A DNA stretch of 10,039 bases from Deltaproteobacteria bacterium UBA2385 (GTDB lineage: Bacteria > Myxococcota_A > UBA796 > UBA2385). Below the pieces are notes generated by a model. The model was not told where the DNA came from, did not search any database, and was given only the letters and a program-made list of their open reading frames with translations. The first letter of the stretch is position 1; each line of letters opens with the position of its first letter. Of this stretch, positions 1-6,266 are shown in pieces. Location: the NCBI GenBank assembly GCA_002343455.1, contig DDSR01000368.1, positions 1-10,039 on the forward strand, in the 5' to 3' direction. The position numbers and the translations under genes are program-made.

Positions 1-1
1 C

Positions 2-808
2 AACGGCAAGGACGACGACTGCGATGCCAGCACCAACGAGGCCGACTGGATCGAGGCTGATGGCATGCAGTGGGGCAGCCTGCAAGAGGCGATCGACGGC
101 GTGACCGAGGGCGAGGCCGTCAAGGTCTGCTCGGGCGTCTACGCGGAGCTGCTGCGGATCGACCGGGACGTGCTCGTCTTCTCGCAGCTCGGCTCCGAGC
201 ACACCTTCGTGGACGCCACCGGCATGGACGACACGGCGCTGACGGTGACGGGCGGCACGGTGACCTTCAGCGGCTTCACGATCATGGGCGGCACCGGGGC
301 CGACCATCGGGGCGAGGGCACCCTCCTGGGCGGCGGGGTCTACGTCTCGACGCCCGCGCAGCTCCAGCTCAGCGACGTGAACCTCTCCGGCAACAGCGCC
401 GACGAAGGCGGCGGCCTCTTCGCCGACGAGGGCGTGGTCCTCGACCTCGTCTCCAGCTTCGTCACCAACAACCGGGCCACCACGGGCGCCGGCCTGTCCG
501 GGATCGAGGCCGAGATCCGCATGGGTTCGACCGAGGTCAGCGGCAACGAGGCCACCGACCACGGCGGAGGAATGGCCGGACGCGAGGTGGTCTTCCGGGT
601 GTCCGGCGGTGCCGTGCTCGAGAACGTCGCCGCCTTCGGTGGCGGGGCCTCCACGATCGACGACAGCACGGTGGTCGTGCTGGGCAGCGACTGGGGCGAC
701 GCCGGCGACGCGGACAACATGCCCGAGGATGTCTGGACCAGCGACGGCAGCTACACCGAGTATGGGGTCACCAGCAGCTTCACCTGCAATGCGGGTGGCT
801 GTGAGTGA
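2..808 (+). CDS. MopE-like metal-binding / parallel beta-helix surface protein, 3' portion (partial)
   Basis: The reading frame is open from base 2, so the gene starts upstream of the window. The first codons give NGKDDDCDASTNEADW, which looks like the tail of the Cys/Asp-rich putative metal-binding motif of MopE-type extracellular proteins. After this comes a right-handed parallel beta-helix region with a degenerate repeat of about 25-26 residues. Its anchors are NSADEGGG (Asn codon at 392), NRATTGAG (470), NEATDHGGG (545) and NVAAFGGG (623). These resemble the GG-I/L/F and FxxN repeats of chlamydial-type polymorphic outer membrane proteins. The tail is rich in Gly, Asp and Ser and ends with two closely spaced Cys (TCNAGGCE). 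I infer a secreted or cell-surface protein; signal peptide and any anchor would lie outside the window. No enzymatic residues are evident and the exact function is unknown. The stop overlaps the start of the downstream gene. Confidence 0.8.
   Translation, partial: NGKDDDCDASTNEADWIEADGMQWGSLQEAIDGVTEGEAVKVCSGVYAELLRIDRDVLVFSQLGSEHTFVDATGMDDTALTVTGGTVTFSGFTIMGGTGADHRGEGTLLGGGVYVSTPAQLQLSDVNLSGNSADEGGGLFADEGVVLDLVSSFVTNNRATTGAGLSGIEAEIRMGSTEVSGNEATDHGGGMAGREVVFRVSGGAVLENVAAFGGGASTIDDSTVVVLGSDWGDAGDADNMPEDVWTSDGSYTEYGVTSSFTCNAGGCE
392..700 (+). repeat. Degenerate beta-helix coil repeats (N-x-A-x(2-3)-G-G/A-G)
   Basis: Four successive coding units begin with Asn codons at 392, 470, 545 and 623, giving periods of 78, 75 and 78 bases (26, 25 and 26 residues). 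Each has Asn-x-Ala followed by a Gly triplet or near-triplet. The repeat is visible mainly at protein level and is too diverged for recent DNA duplication. This spacing fits one rung of a right-handed parallel beta-helix. Confidence 0.6.
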
Positions 809-1529
809 GCCTGCGACCCTGATCCCGATCGCCAGGGAGCTCTGTGCCCGGGTCGAGGCGATGCGCTTCGCCGCGCCGGTCGCCTGCGTCTACAACCCGC
901 TGACCTACGCCTGGGCCGTCCACGAGCAGTACCTGGAGCGCTTCGGCGCGCCGGGCAAGCAGGCGGTCTTCGTCGGCATGAACCCCGGTCCCTGGGGAAT
1001 GGCCCAGACGGGGGTGCCTTTCGGCGAGGTGGCGGCGGTCCGGGACTGGATGTGCCTGGACGGGCTGGTCGAGCAGCCGACCGTGCAGCACCCGGCTCGC
1101 CCGATCGAGGGCCTGCACTGCTCCCGCAGCGAGGTCAGCGGGCGCCGGCTCTGGGGCTGGGCGGCACAGCGCTTCGGGCCCCCGACCAATTTCTTTCATC
1201 GGTTCTTCGTGCTCAACTACTGCCCGCTGGCATTCCTCGAAGCCAGCGGCCGCAACCGCACCCCCGACAAGCTGCCCGCCGCCGAGCGTGAGCCTCTCCA
1301 GGCGGCCTGCGACGAGGCCCTGCGCCGAAACGTGCTCGCCCTACAGGCCCCCCTGGTCATCGGGGTCGGTGCCTGGGCCGAGCAGCGGGCGCGCCTCGCC
1401 CTGGCGGGCCTGGATCTGCAGATCGGTCGCATCCTGCACCCCAGCCCGGCCAGCCCCGCCGCCAACCGCGGCTGGGAGTCCCAGGTCGAGACCCAGCTGG
1501 CCGCGCTGGGCATCGAGCTGCCGACCTGA
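789..1529 (+). CDS. smug1: SMUG1-type single-strand-selective monofunctional uracil-DNA glycosylase
   Basis: Excises uracil (in the family also 5-hydroxymethyluracil and related oxidised pyrimidines) from DNA as the first step of base-excision repair in the cytoplasm. The 246-residue product keeps the family blocks: PLTYAWAVHEQYL (37-49), the water-activating loop VGMNPGPWGMAQTGVPFGE (62-80) with Asn65 equivalent to the catalytic Asn of human SMUG1, VRDWM (84-88), SEVSGRRLWGW (114-124), NYCPLAFL (143-150), VIGVGAWAEQRARLAL, and the intercalation/His loop HPSPASPAANRGW (217-229) with catalytic-type His217. Length matches the family core without extension. The start is uncertain: ATG at 789 overlaps the preceding gene by 20 bases; GTG at 801 overlaps by only 8 but also lacks a strong ribosome binding site. 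A much longer in-frame opening back to 609 lies over the beta-helix gene and is rejected. Identity is secure from motif order; strand or substrate preference is inferred from the family. Confidence 0.93.
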   Translation: MRVAVSEPATLIPIARELCARVEAMRFAAPVACVYNPLTYAWAVHEQYLERFGAPGKQAVFVGMNPGPWGMAQTGVPFGEVAAVRDWMCLDGLVEQPTVQHPARPIEGLHCSRSEVSGRRLWGWAAQRFGPPTNFFHRFFVLNYCPLAFLEASGRNRTPDKLPAAEREPLQAACDEALRRNVLALQAPLVIGVGAWAEQRARLALAGLDLQIGRILHPSPASPAANRGWESQVETQLAALGIELPT

Positions 1530-1545
1530 ACGCAGCCGACCTGAA
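1520..1545 (+). repeat. 11-base direct repeat, 15-base period, at the SMUG1 stop
   Basis: The sequence GCCGACCTGAA occurs at 1520-1530 and again at 1535-1545, separated by CGCA. The first copy contains the TGA stop of the glycosylase gene; the second lies just after it. This may be a small slippage duplication that left a spare stop-like copy. No function is implied. Confidence 0.5.
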
Positions 1546-1548
1546 AGA

Positions 1549-1577
1549 TCGGCACGCGCCCGGCATCGGGCTATACT
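1549..1577 (+). promoter_or_regulatory. Candidate sigma70-type promoter for tldDE
   Basis: A near-consensus -10 box, TATACT, lies at 1572-1577. Seventeen bases upstream is TCGGCA at 1549-1554, which matches four of six bases of TTGACA. The AT-rich hexamer stands out in this GC-rich sequence. A start site about seven bases after the -10 box would fall on or right beside the tldD ATG at 1584, leaving almost no leader. Prediction from sequence only. Confidence 0.5.
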
Positions 1578-1583
1578 CTCCAC

Positions 1584-2975
1584 ATGCGTGATTTTCTTAA
1601 AGATGCCCTCGCTGGGGTAGACGGCTTTGCCGAGCTGCGCTGGCACGCCAAGACCTTCCGCGACGTCCAGGTCAACAACGGCCGGCTGGACTCCTCGACG
1701 GTGCGCCGTCGGGACGGCATCGCCGTCCGGGTGCTGCACCAGGGGACCTGGGGCTTCGCCAGCACCAGCGACCTCAGCCTCGCCGCCGTCCGGCAGGCCC
1801 TGGACGAGGCGCGCGCCGGGGCCCGGGCGACCGCCTCGCTGCGCAGCGAGCGGGTCCCCGACCTGCCCGCCGTGGCCTTCGGCCGGGGCGAGTTCGACCA
1901 GCCCGGGGTGGCCGAGGTGCTGGCCCGCAGCATGGACGAGCGGGTGGCGATGGTCGTCGATCTCGAAGCCTTCGCTCGCGCGCAGAGCAGGCAGCTCTCC
2001 TCGACCCGGGCCATGTACCGCGAGATCATCGAAGAGAAGGCCATCGTCACCAGCGACGGGGCGGACTGCGCCTTCCGGCTGGTCCGGCCCGAGCTCTACG
2101 TCTTCGCCACGGCCCAGCGCGACGGGCAGCTCCAGACCGTCTCCCAGTCCATGGGCGCCACCGGCGGCTGGAGCTGTGTCTTCGACCGCGATCCCCGCGC
2201 CATGGCCATCCGGGCGGTCCACACGGCCGTCGACCTGCTCTCGGCCCCTGCGCCCGAGGGCGGCAAGGCGGTGGTGGTGATGGCCCCCAGCATCGTCGGC
2301 CTGCTGGTCCACGAGGCCATCGGCCACACGGTCGAGGCCGACTTCGTCCAGGCCGGCTCGGCGGCGCGCGGAAGGCTGGGCGAGCAGGTCGCCAGCGAGA
2401 AGGTCACCCTCTGCGACTCGGGCGTCAGCGAGCACGCTCCCTGGGCCGGCGGCACCATCCCGGTCGACGACGAGGGGGTGCTCGCCGGGCGGACCGAGAT
2501 CATCCGCCAGGGCAAGCTGGTCGGCTACCTCCACAACCGCGAGAGCGCCGCCCGCATGGGAATGACCCCCACCGGCAACGCGCGGGCCTGGGAGTACTCC
2601 GACGAGCCGCTGATCCGCATGCGCAACACCTACATCGAGCCCGGCCAGGAGTCGGTAGATGAGCTGATCGCCGGGGTCAAGGACGGGTACCTGGTCGATG
2701 GACCAAGAAACGGGCAGGCCGACGCCACCGCCGAGTTCATGTTCGGCGTCAGCTGCGCCCGCCGCATCCGCGACGGCAAGGTGGGCGAGCTGGTCCGAGG
2801 GGTGACGCTGACCGGCAACGCCTTCGAGGTGCTGCGCACCGTCGACGGTGTCAGCAGCGAGTTCCAGTGGGACCTCGGCAGCGGGCACTGCGGCAAGGGC
2901 CAGCCGATGAAGGTCGACGCGGGCGGTCCGTTCATCCGTTGTCGCGTGATGTTGGCGGGAGAGCAGGCGGCCTGA
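1584..2975 (+). CDS. tldD: TldD family zinc metallopeptidase
   Basis: Catalytic subunit of the TldD/TldE heterodimeric peptidase. In other bacteria the complex degrades small unfolded peptides, including the leader of microcin B17-type peptides and the CcdA antitoxin. The 463-residue product (E. coli TldD is about 480) has the N-terminal family block ending in GIAVRVLHQGTWGFAST. The zinc motif HEAIGH is at 243-248, followed by Glu251 (HEAxGHxxE). The C-terminal HCGKGQP segment has Cys436 at the place of the third zinc ligand seen in TldD. The family's VRGVTLTGNAFEVL block precedes it. All expected metal ligands are present, so it should be active. The ATG is preceded by no Shine-Dalgarno sequence but by a -10-like box six bases away, suggesting a leaderless message. 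The tldE partner follows after 19 bases, so the two are probably co-transcribed. Confidence 0.95.
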   Translation: MRDFLKDALAGVDGFAELRWHAKTFRDVQVNNGRLDSSTVRRRDGIAVRVLHQGTWGFASTSDLSLAAVRQALDEARAGARATASLRSERVPDLPAVAFGRGEFDQPGVAEVLARSMDERVAMVVDLEAFARAQSRQLSSTRAMYREIIEEKAIVTSDGADCAFRLVRPELYVFATAQRDGQLQTVSQSMGATGGWSCVFDRDPRAMAIRAVHTAVDLLSAPAPEGGKAVVVMAPSIVGLLVHEAIGHTVEADFVQAGSAARGRLGEQVASEKVTLCDSGVSEHAPWAGGTIPVDDEGVLAGRTEIIRQGKLVGYLHNRESAARMGMTPTGNARAWEYSDEPLIRMRNTYIEPGQESVDELIAGVKDGYLVDGPRNGQADATAEFMFGVSCARRIRDGKVGELVRGVTLTGNAFEVLRTVDGVSSEFQWDLGSGHCGKGQPMKVDAGGPFIRCRVMLAGEQAA

Positions 2976-2994
2976 GGCTGCGGGAGAGCGTGTC

Positions 2995-4362
2995 ATGAAG
3001 GATGGAATCGAAGAGGAGCTGCTCGTCCTCGCGGAGCGGGCGGTGCAGGCCGCCCTGGCGGCAGGAGCCCAGCAGGCCGAGGCCTGCGCGGGCGGCGAGC
3101 GCGAGCTGAAGGTCGGCTTCCAACGAGGCGATCTGGGCAGCGTCTCGACCAGCCGCGAGACGACCCTGGGCCTGCGGGTCTACGTCGACGGTCGGCTCGG
3201 CTTCGTCACCACCAACCGCGGCCAGGATCTCGGCGCCCTCGCGGCCGAGGCCGTGGCGATCGCGCGGTGCTCGCCTCCGGACGACTTCAACGGCCTGCCG
3301 GACCCGCAGCCGGTGCCCTCCCTGGCGGCGCTGGTCTCCCCCGACCTCGCCGAGCTGGGGCCCGAGACCCTGGCCCGGCTGGGCGGCGAGCTGGCCGCCA
3401 TGGTGGCGGCCACCCGCGACCCGCGCTGCCCGGGCGCCCAGGTCGCCGTGGACACGATGGACCTCTCGGTCCACGACAGCGCCCGCGCTGTGGTCAGCTC
3501 GACCGGCGTGCGGCAGGCCCACCGCTCCGCCTCGGCCAGCGGGGGCATCTTCGGCATGGCCATCGAAGACGGCCAGCCCGGCTCCTTCAGCTACGACGGC
3601 GACGCCGTGCGCAGCGCCGCCGAGCTGCCCGAGGCCCTCGACCGCAGCTTCCGTCGCTTCGCCGGCAAGTGCCTGGGCGCGATGGGGGCCGGTCGCGGCG
3701 AGAGCTTCCGCGGGCCGATCATCGTCCCGGCCGAGGTGCTCAGCGACCTGCTGCTCGACGCCATGCTGCGCGGGCTCTGCGCCGACACGGTTCGGCAAGG
3801 CACCAGCCCCTTCGCCGGCCGGCTGGGCGAGCGCATCGCCGGCCCGGGCTTCAGCCTGGTCGAGGGCGGGGCCGGGCTCGCGGGCCACCCGATCACCCCC
3901 TTCGACCGCGAGGGCATGCCCCGGCAGCGCCGCGCGCTGGTCCAGGATGGCGTGCTCTCGGCCTTCTTGTACGACGGCTACGAGGCCCGCTGCGTCGGCG
4001 GCCGCTCCTCCGGCCACGCCGCGGGTGGGGCGGGCAGCCTGCCCAAGGTGGCGCCCTCCTGCCTGGAGGTGGGGGCCGGTCACCTCTCCCTCGCCCAGCT
4101 CGAAGATGTGCCCAGGGCCGTGGTCGTGACCCGCTTCTCCGGCAGCATCGAGGGCAGCAGCGGCAACTTCTCGGGGGTGGTCAAGGGCGGCTTCCTGATC
4201 TCGGGCGGCGAGCGCCGGCCGGTGATGGAGACGACCATCGCCGGCAACCTCTGGGAGGCCCTGCGGGCCATCAGCGGCATCAGCCAGGAGCGCGAGAGCT
4301 TCTACGGGATGCGCCTCTTCCCGGCCGTGCGCTTCGAGGACATCAGCATCTCGGCCGCCTGA
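2995..4362 (+). CDS. pmbA: TldE/PmbA family protein, partner subunit of TldD
   Basis: Non-catalytic partner of TldD in the heterodimeric peptidase. The 455-residue product matches the usual PmbA length of about 450. It shows the family N-terminal block with GLRVYVDGRLGFVTTN, then ADTVRQGTSPFAGRLGERIAGP in the middle. The region that carries HExxxH in TldD here reads LLLDAMLRGLCADTV, so the zinc site is absent, as expected for TldE. The C-terminal blocks GSIEGSSGNFSGVVKGGFLI and ETTIAGNLWEALRAISGIS are also typical. The start ATG has a clear ribosome binding site, GGGAGAG at 2982-2988, six bases upstream. The gene is translationally independent of tldD but presumably shares its transcript. The stop lies nine bases from the stop of the convergent small gene. 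Identification as the PmbA branch, not a second TldD, rests on the missing HExxxH and on gene order. Confidence 0.93.
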   Translation: MKDGIEEELLVLAERAVQAALAAGAQQAEACAGGERELKVGFQRGDLGSVSTSRETTLGLRVYVDGRLGFVTTNRGQDLGALAAEAVAIARCSPPDDFNGLPDPQPVPSLAALVSPDLAELGPETLARLGGELAAMVAATRDPRCPGAQVAVDTMDLSVHDSARAVVSSTGVRQAHRSASASGGIFGMAIEDGQPGSFSYDGDAVRSAAELPEALDRSFRRFAGKCLGAMGAGRGESFRGPIIVPAEVLSDLLLDAMLRGLCADTVRQGTSPFAGRLGERIAGPGFSLVEGGAGLAGHPITPFDREGMPRQRRALVQDGVLSAFLYDGYEARCVGGRSSGHAAGGAGSLPKVAPSCLEVGAGHLSLAQLEDVPRAVVVTRFSGSIEGSSGNFSGVVKGGFLISGGERRPVMETTIAGNLWEALRAISGISQERESFYGMRLFPAVRFEDISISAA

Positions 4363-4371
4363 GGGCGCCGC

Positions 4372-4476
4372 TCAGACGGCCAGGGCGACCAGTCCGGCCA
4401 GCAGGCCCAGCAGCACCATCGTGCAGCCGCCCTGCTTGTGGCGGCGGAACTTCTTGAACCAGTCCTGATCGTTCAT
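4372..4476 (-). CDS. Small single-helix membrane peptide, 34 residues, unknown function
   Basis: A short gene on the minus strand, below usual ORF cut-offs. It has an ATG at 4476-4474, a good ribosome binding site (GGAGAGG on the minus strand, 4488-4482, five bases from the ATG) and a TGA at 4374-4372. The product begins MNDQDWFKKFRRHKQGG, rich in basic and aromatic residues. It then runs C-T-M into a Leu/Val/Ala/Gly-rich stretch (about residues 20-34) to the end, typical of one transmembrane helix with the basic N-terminus in the cytoplasm. It fills the gap between tldE and yqeY almost exactly. I do not recognise the family. A GG followed by a hydrophobic segment also resembles a double-glycine leader, and TldD/E processes peptides, but a plain small membrane protein is the simpler reading. 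Chance ORF is possible; the RBS and composition argue against it. Confidence 0.6.
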   Translation of the reverse strand: MNDQDWFKKFRRHKQGGCTMVLLGLLAGLVALAV

Positions 4477-4553
4477 CGGGGCCTCTCCGCGTGACGGGGG
4501 CAGCCTCCTCCGTTAGCCCGCTGGCTCGGGCCGACCAGCCCTTGGAGGACCAG

Positions 4554-5000
4554 ATGCCCCTCGTAGACCAGATCAACGACCAGCTCAAGACCGCGATGAA
4601 GGCCCAGGACAAGCTCCGCCTGACGGCCCTGCGCAGCATCCGCGCCGCCTTCATCAACGGCATGAAGGAGACGGGCGCCGACAGCCTCTCCGACGAGGCC
4701 GCGCTCGAGCTGCTTCGGCGCCTCGGCAAGCAGCGCCAGGACAGCATCACCGAGTACGGCAAGGCCGGGCGTCAGGACCTGGTCGACCAGGAGCAGGCCG
4801 AGCTGGCGATCATCGAGGAGTTCCTGCCCAAGCTGGCCGACGAGGCCACGACCCGCGCCTGGGTGGCCGAGGCTGTCGCCAAGGCTGGCGCCAAGGGCCC
4901 GGCAGACATGGGCAAGGTGATGGGCCTGCTGATGGCCGGCCACAAGGCCGAGCTCGACGGCAAGCTGGCCAACCGGCTGGTGCGCGAGGCGCTCGCCTAG
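4554..5000 (+). CDS. yqeY: GatB/YqeY domain-containing protein
   Basis: A 148-residue protein homologous along its whole length to the YqeY family, which shares its helical fold with the C-terminal tRNA-binding part of GatB, the tRNA-dependent amidotransferase subunit. The family blocks are all visible: LKTAMKAQDKLRLTALRSIR near the N-terminus, LRRLGKQRQDSITEYGKAGR in the middle, DLVDQEQAELAIIEEFLPK, and near the C-terminus the hallmark ADMGKVMGLLMAGHKAELDG followed by ANRLVREAL. Its role is not firmly established; an action in aminoacyl-tRNA metabolism is inferred from the fold. The ATG at 4554 was chosen over an in-frame upstream start at 4491 because GGAGGA at 4544-4549 sits four bases before it and homology begins there. 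It is divergent from the small membrane peptide gene (77 bases between starts) and convergent with the FIST gene. Confidence 0.92.
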   Translation: MPLVDQINDQLKTAMKAQDKLRLTALRSIRAAFINGMKETGADSLSDEAALELLRRLGKQRQDSITEYGKAGRQDLVDQEQAELAIIEEFLPKLADEATTRAWVAEAVAKAGAKGPADMGKVMGLLMAGHKAELDGKLANRLVREALA

Positions 5001-5002
5001 GT

Positions 5003-5021
5003 CGCGCGTACCTGTCGCGCG
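5003..5021. terminator. Weak hairpin between convergent yqeY and FIST genes
   Basis: CGCGCG at 5003-5008 and again at 5016-5021 is self-complementary and can pair across the seven-base loop TACCTGT. It lies in the 26-base gap between two converging stops, where a bidirectional terminator would be expected. There is no T-tract on either side and the stem is only six pairs, so intrinsic termination is doubtful. Confidence 0.25.
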
Positions 5022-5026
5022 CAGGC

Positions 5027-6202
5027 TCAGTCCCAGGCCCGCTGCCGAAGAAGGGCGACGCTGCTGGTGTAGGCGTGCAGCCAGGTCCGACCGCGGAGCG
5101 GGCCCAGCTCGCCGTTGGCGAAGAAGCCGCCGACCGGCACCGGGCCGAGCCGCTCCTGGAGCACGCGGGTGTCGTGGTGCTTCTGGCGGAAGAAGGCCTC
5201 GCCCCGACCCAGGCAGGAGAAGAGCATGGCGGCGCTGGCCGGCGAGGCGTCGGCCAACAGCTCGGTGAGCTCGTCATGAGCGGCCTGGGCGTCGCGCACC
5301 ATGAACCGCAGCCAGGAGCCGGTGCGGGCCGGGCCGCCGATGCCGATGACGCCATGTTCGGGGTCCATCCCGACCAGGTTGCGGACCAAAAGGTCGTTGG
5401 GCCCGGGGCGTCGCTCCTCTTCGCTGGGGGTGGAGAGGCCCACCACCGCCCCCCGACGCAGGCGTCCACGCTCCTCGTCGTCGAGGGCGCTGACCAGGTC
5501 CTGGAAGACCGACAAGGCCGGCCGCCCGTCCAGCTCCAGCACATAGCTGCGTTCGCCGTGGGTGATGCGCATCGGCGGGCCGACCGGGCGGGCGCCCTGG
5601 GCGACGATGGGCTGGGCTTCGAGATCTCCCCAGAGGGCGAGGCAGACGGCCCCTTCGTGCTGGAGCTCGGTGCCGGCCCAGAGGGCGTGGTCGCCCGGCC
5701 GGCGCCCGCCACTGGCGAGGCCTCCCACCTTCACGCAGCCCGGCAGCGCCTGGTCGAGCAGGGCGACCAGCGACTGGGCTTCGACGCTGTAGGGGTCGCA
5801 GAGCACCAGGACGAAGGGCTGCTGATCGGAGGAGGTCTGCAGTCGGGCCCGCAGCTGCTCGGGCGAGGCCGAGAGGGGCAGGTCGCCCGCGGGGCCGAAC
5901 CGAAGCACCTGGCTCTCGACGTCGGGGAGGCGCGCGGCCATCAGGGAAAAACAGGGCCCGGACTCCCGCTCGAAGCCGCCTCCGGCCACGCCGGCCGCGG
6001 TGCAGCCCAGCACCTGGGCCTTCGGGGCGGCGGCCGCCAGCTGCGCGGCGACGAGCGGCGCCTGGGCGCGGTGGTGGGGCGAGGCGAAGGGCAGCAGCAG
6101 ATCCGGTGGCCCCCCGAGCTCGGTCTGCAGCTCACCGAGCAGCTCCTGCAGCGCCGAAGCGGTGTCGGGCAGCTCGCTCTTCCGGCTGGTCCACCTCATC
6201 AT
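5027..6202 (-). CDS. FIST N- and C-domain sensory protein
   Basis: A 391-residue soluble protein made of a FIST_N domain (about 30-220) and a FIST_C domain (about 225-380), with no attached kinase, cyclase or chemotaxis output domain. FIST domains are thought to bind small ligands, possibly amino acids, in signal transduction. Family landmarks are LGCTAAGV (65-72), VKVGGLASGG (158-166), the SCLGRGEAFF segment (329-338), GGFFANGELGPLRGRTWLHAYTSS (the span 358-381, with the FxxGEigP and LHgyTss hallmarks). No transmembrane segment or signal peptide is seen, so it is cytoplasmic. The start is the first of two adjacent ATGs; AAGGA (minus strand, 6213-6209) is six bases upstream. It is divergent from moaB with 64 bases between the starts, so promoters of both probably lie there. 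The ligand and any partner are unknown; no sensor kinase or regulator adjoins it. Confidence 0.9.
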   Translation of the reverse strand: MMRWTSRKSELPDTASALQELLGELQTELGGPPDLLLPFASPHHRAQAPLVAAQLAAAAPKAQVLGCTAAGVAGGGFERESGPCFSLMAARLPDVESQVLRFGPAGDLPLSASPEQLRARLQTSSDQQPFVLVLCDPYSVEAQSLVALLDQALPGCVKVGGLASGGRRPGDHALWAGTELQHEGAVCLALWGDLEAQPIVAQGARPVGPPMRITHGERSYVLELDGRPALSVFQDLVSALDDEERGRLRRGAVVGLSTPSEEERRPGPNDLLVRNLVGMDPEHGVIGIGGPARTGSWLRFMVRDAQAAHDELTELLADASPASAAMLFSCLGRGEAFFRQKHHDTRVLQERLGPVPVGGFFANGELGPLRGRTWLHAYTSSVALLRQRAWD

Positions 6203-6266
6203 GAGTTGTCCTTAACCTGCACGCGCTCCCACCCCCCAGTTAGTCCAGAGGACCCCGGAGTTCGAC
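6203..6266. promoter_or_regulatory. Divergent intergenic region between FIST gene and moaB
   Basis: These 64 bases separate two head-to-head genes and must hold the 5' signals of both unless they are read through from elsewhere. The Shine-Dalgarno elements are visible at each end: AAGGA on the minus strand at 6213-6209 and GGAG on the plus strand at 6257-6260. I could not find a convincing -35/-10 pair for either direction. Confidence 0.4.

Noticed and set aside
609..788. Upstream extension of the glycosylase frame to 609
   Set aside because: It translates to Ser/Pro/Arg/Thr-rich sequence in an alternate frame of the beta-helix gene, and homology to SMUG1 begins only after about 801.
1341..2996. 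551-codon open frame on the minus strand opposite tldD and the SMUG1 end
   Set aside because: It is a shadow of GC-rich codon bias. The product is a low-complexity Gly/Ala/Asp/His/Val string without motifs, and both plus-strand genes are securely identified.
2932..4083. 383-codon minus-strand frame opposite tldE
   Set aside because: Antisense shadow of tldE with Ala/Gly/Asp/His-rich low-complexity product.
3267..4457. 396-codon plus-strand frame overlapping tldE
   Set aside because: Arg/Pro/Gly-rich shadow frame of tldE with no family resemblance.
4512..4519. GTTAGCCC upstream of yqeY, resembling GTTAGTCC at 6239-6246 upstream of moaB
   Set aside because: Shared short motif, considered as a possible -10 element, but the distance to the start codon differs (42 versus 28 bases) and no matching -35 box was found. 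Likely chance.
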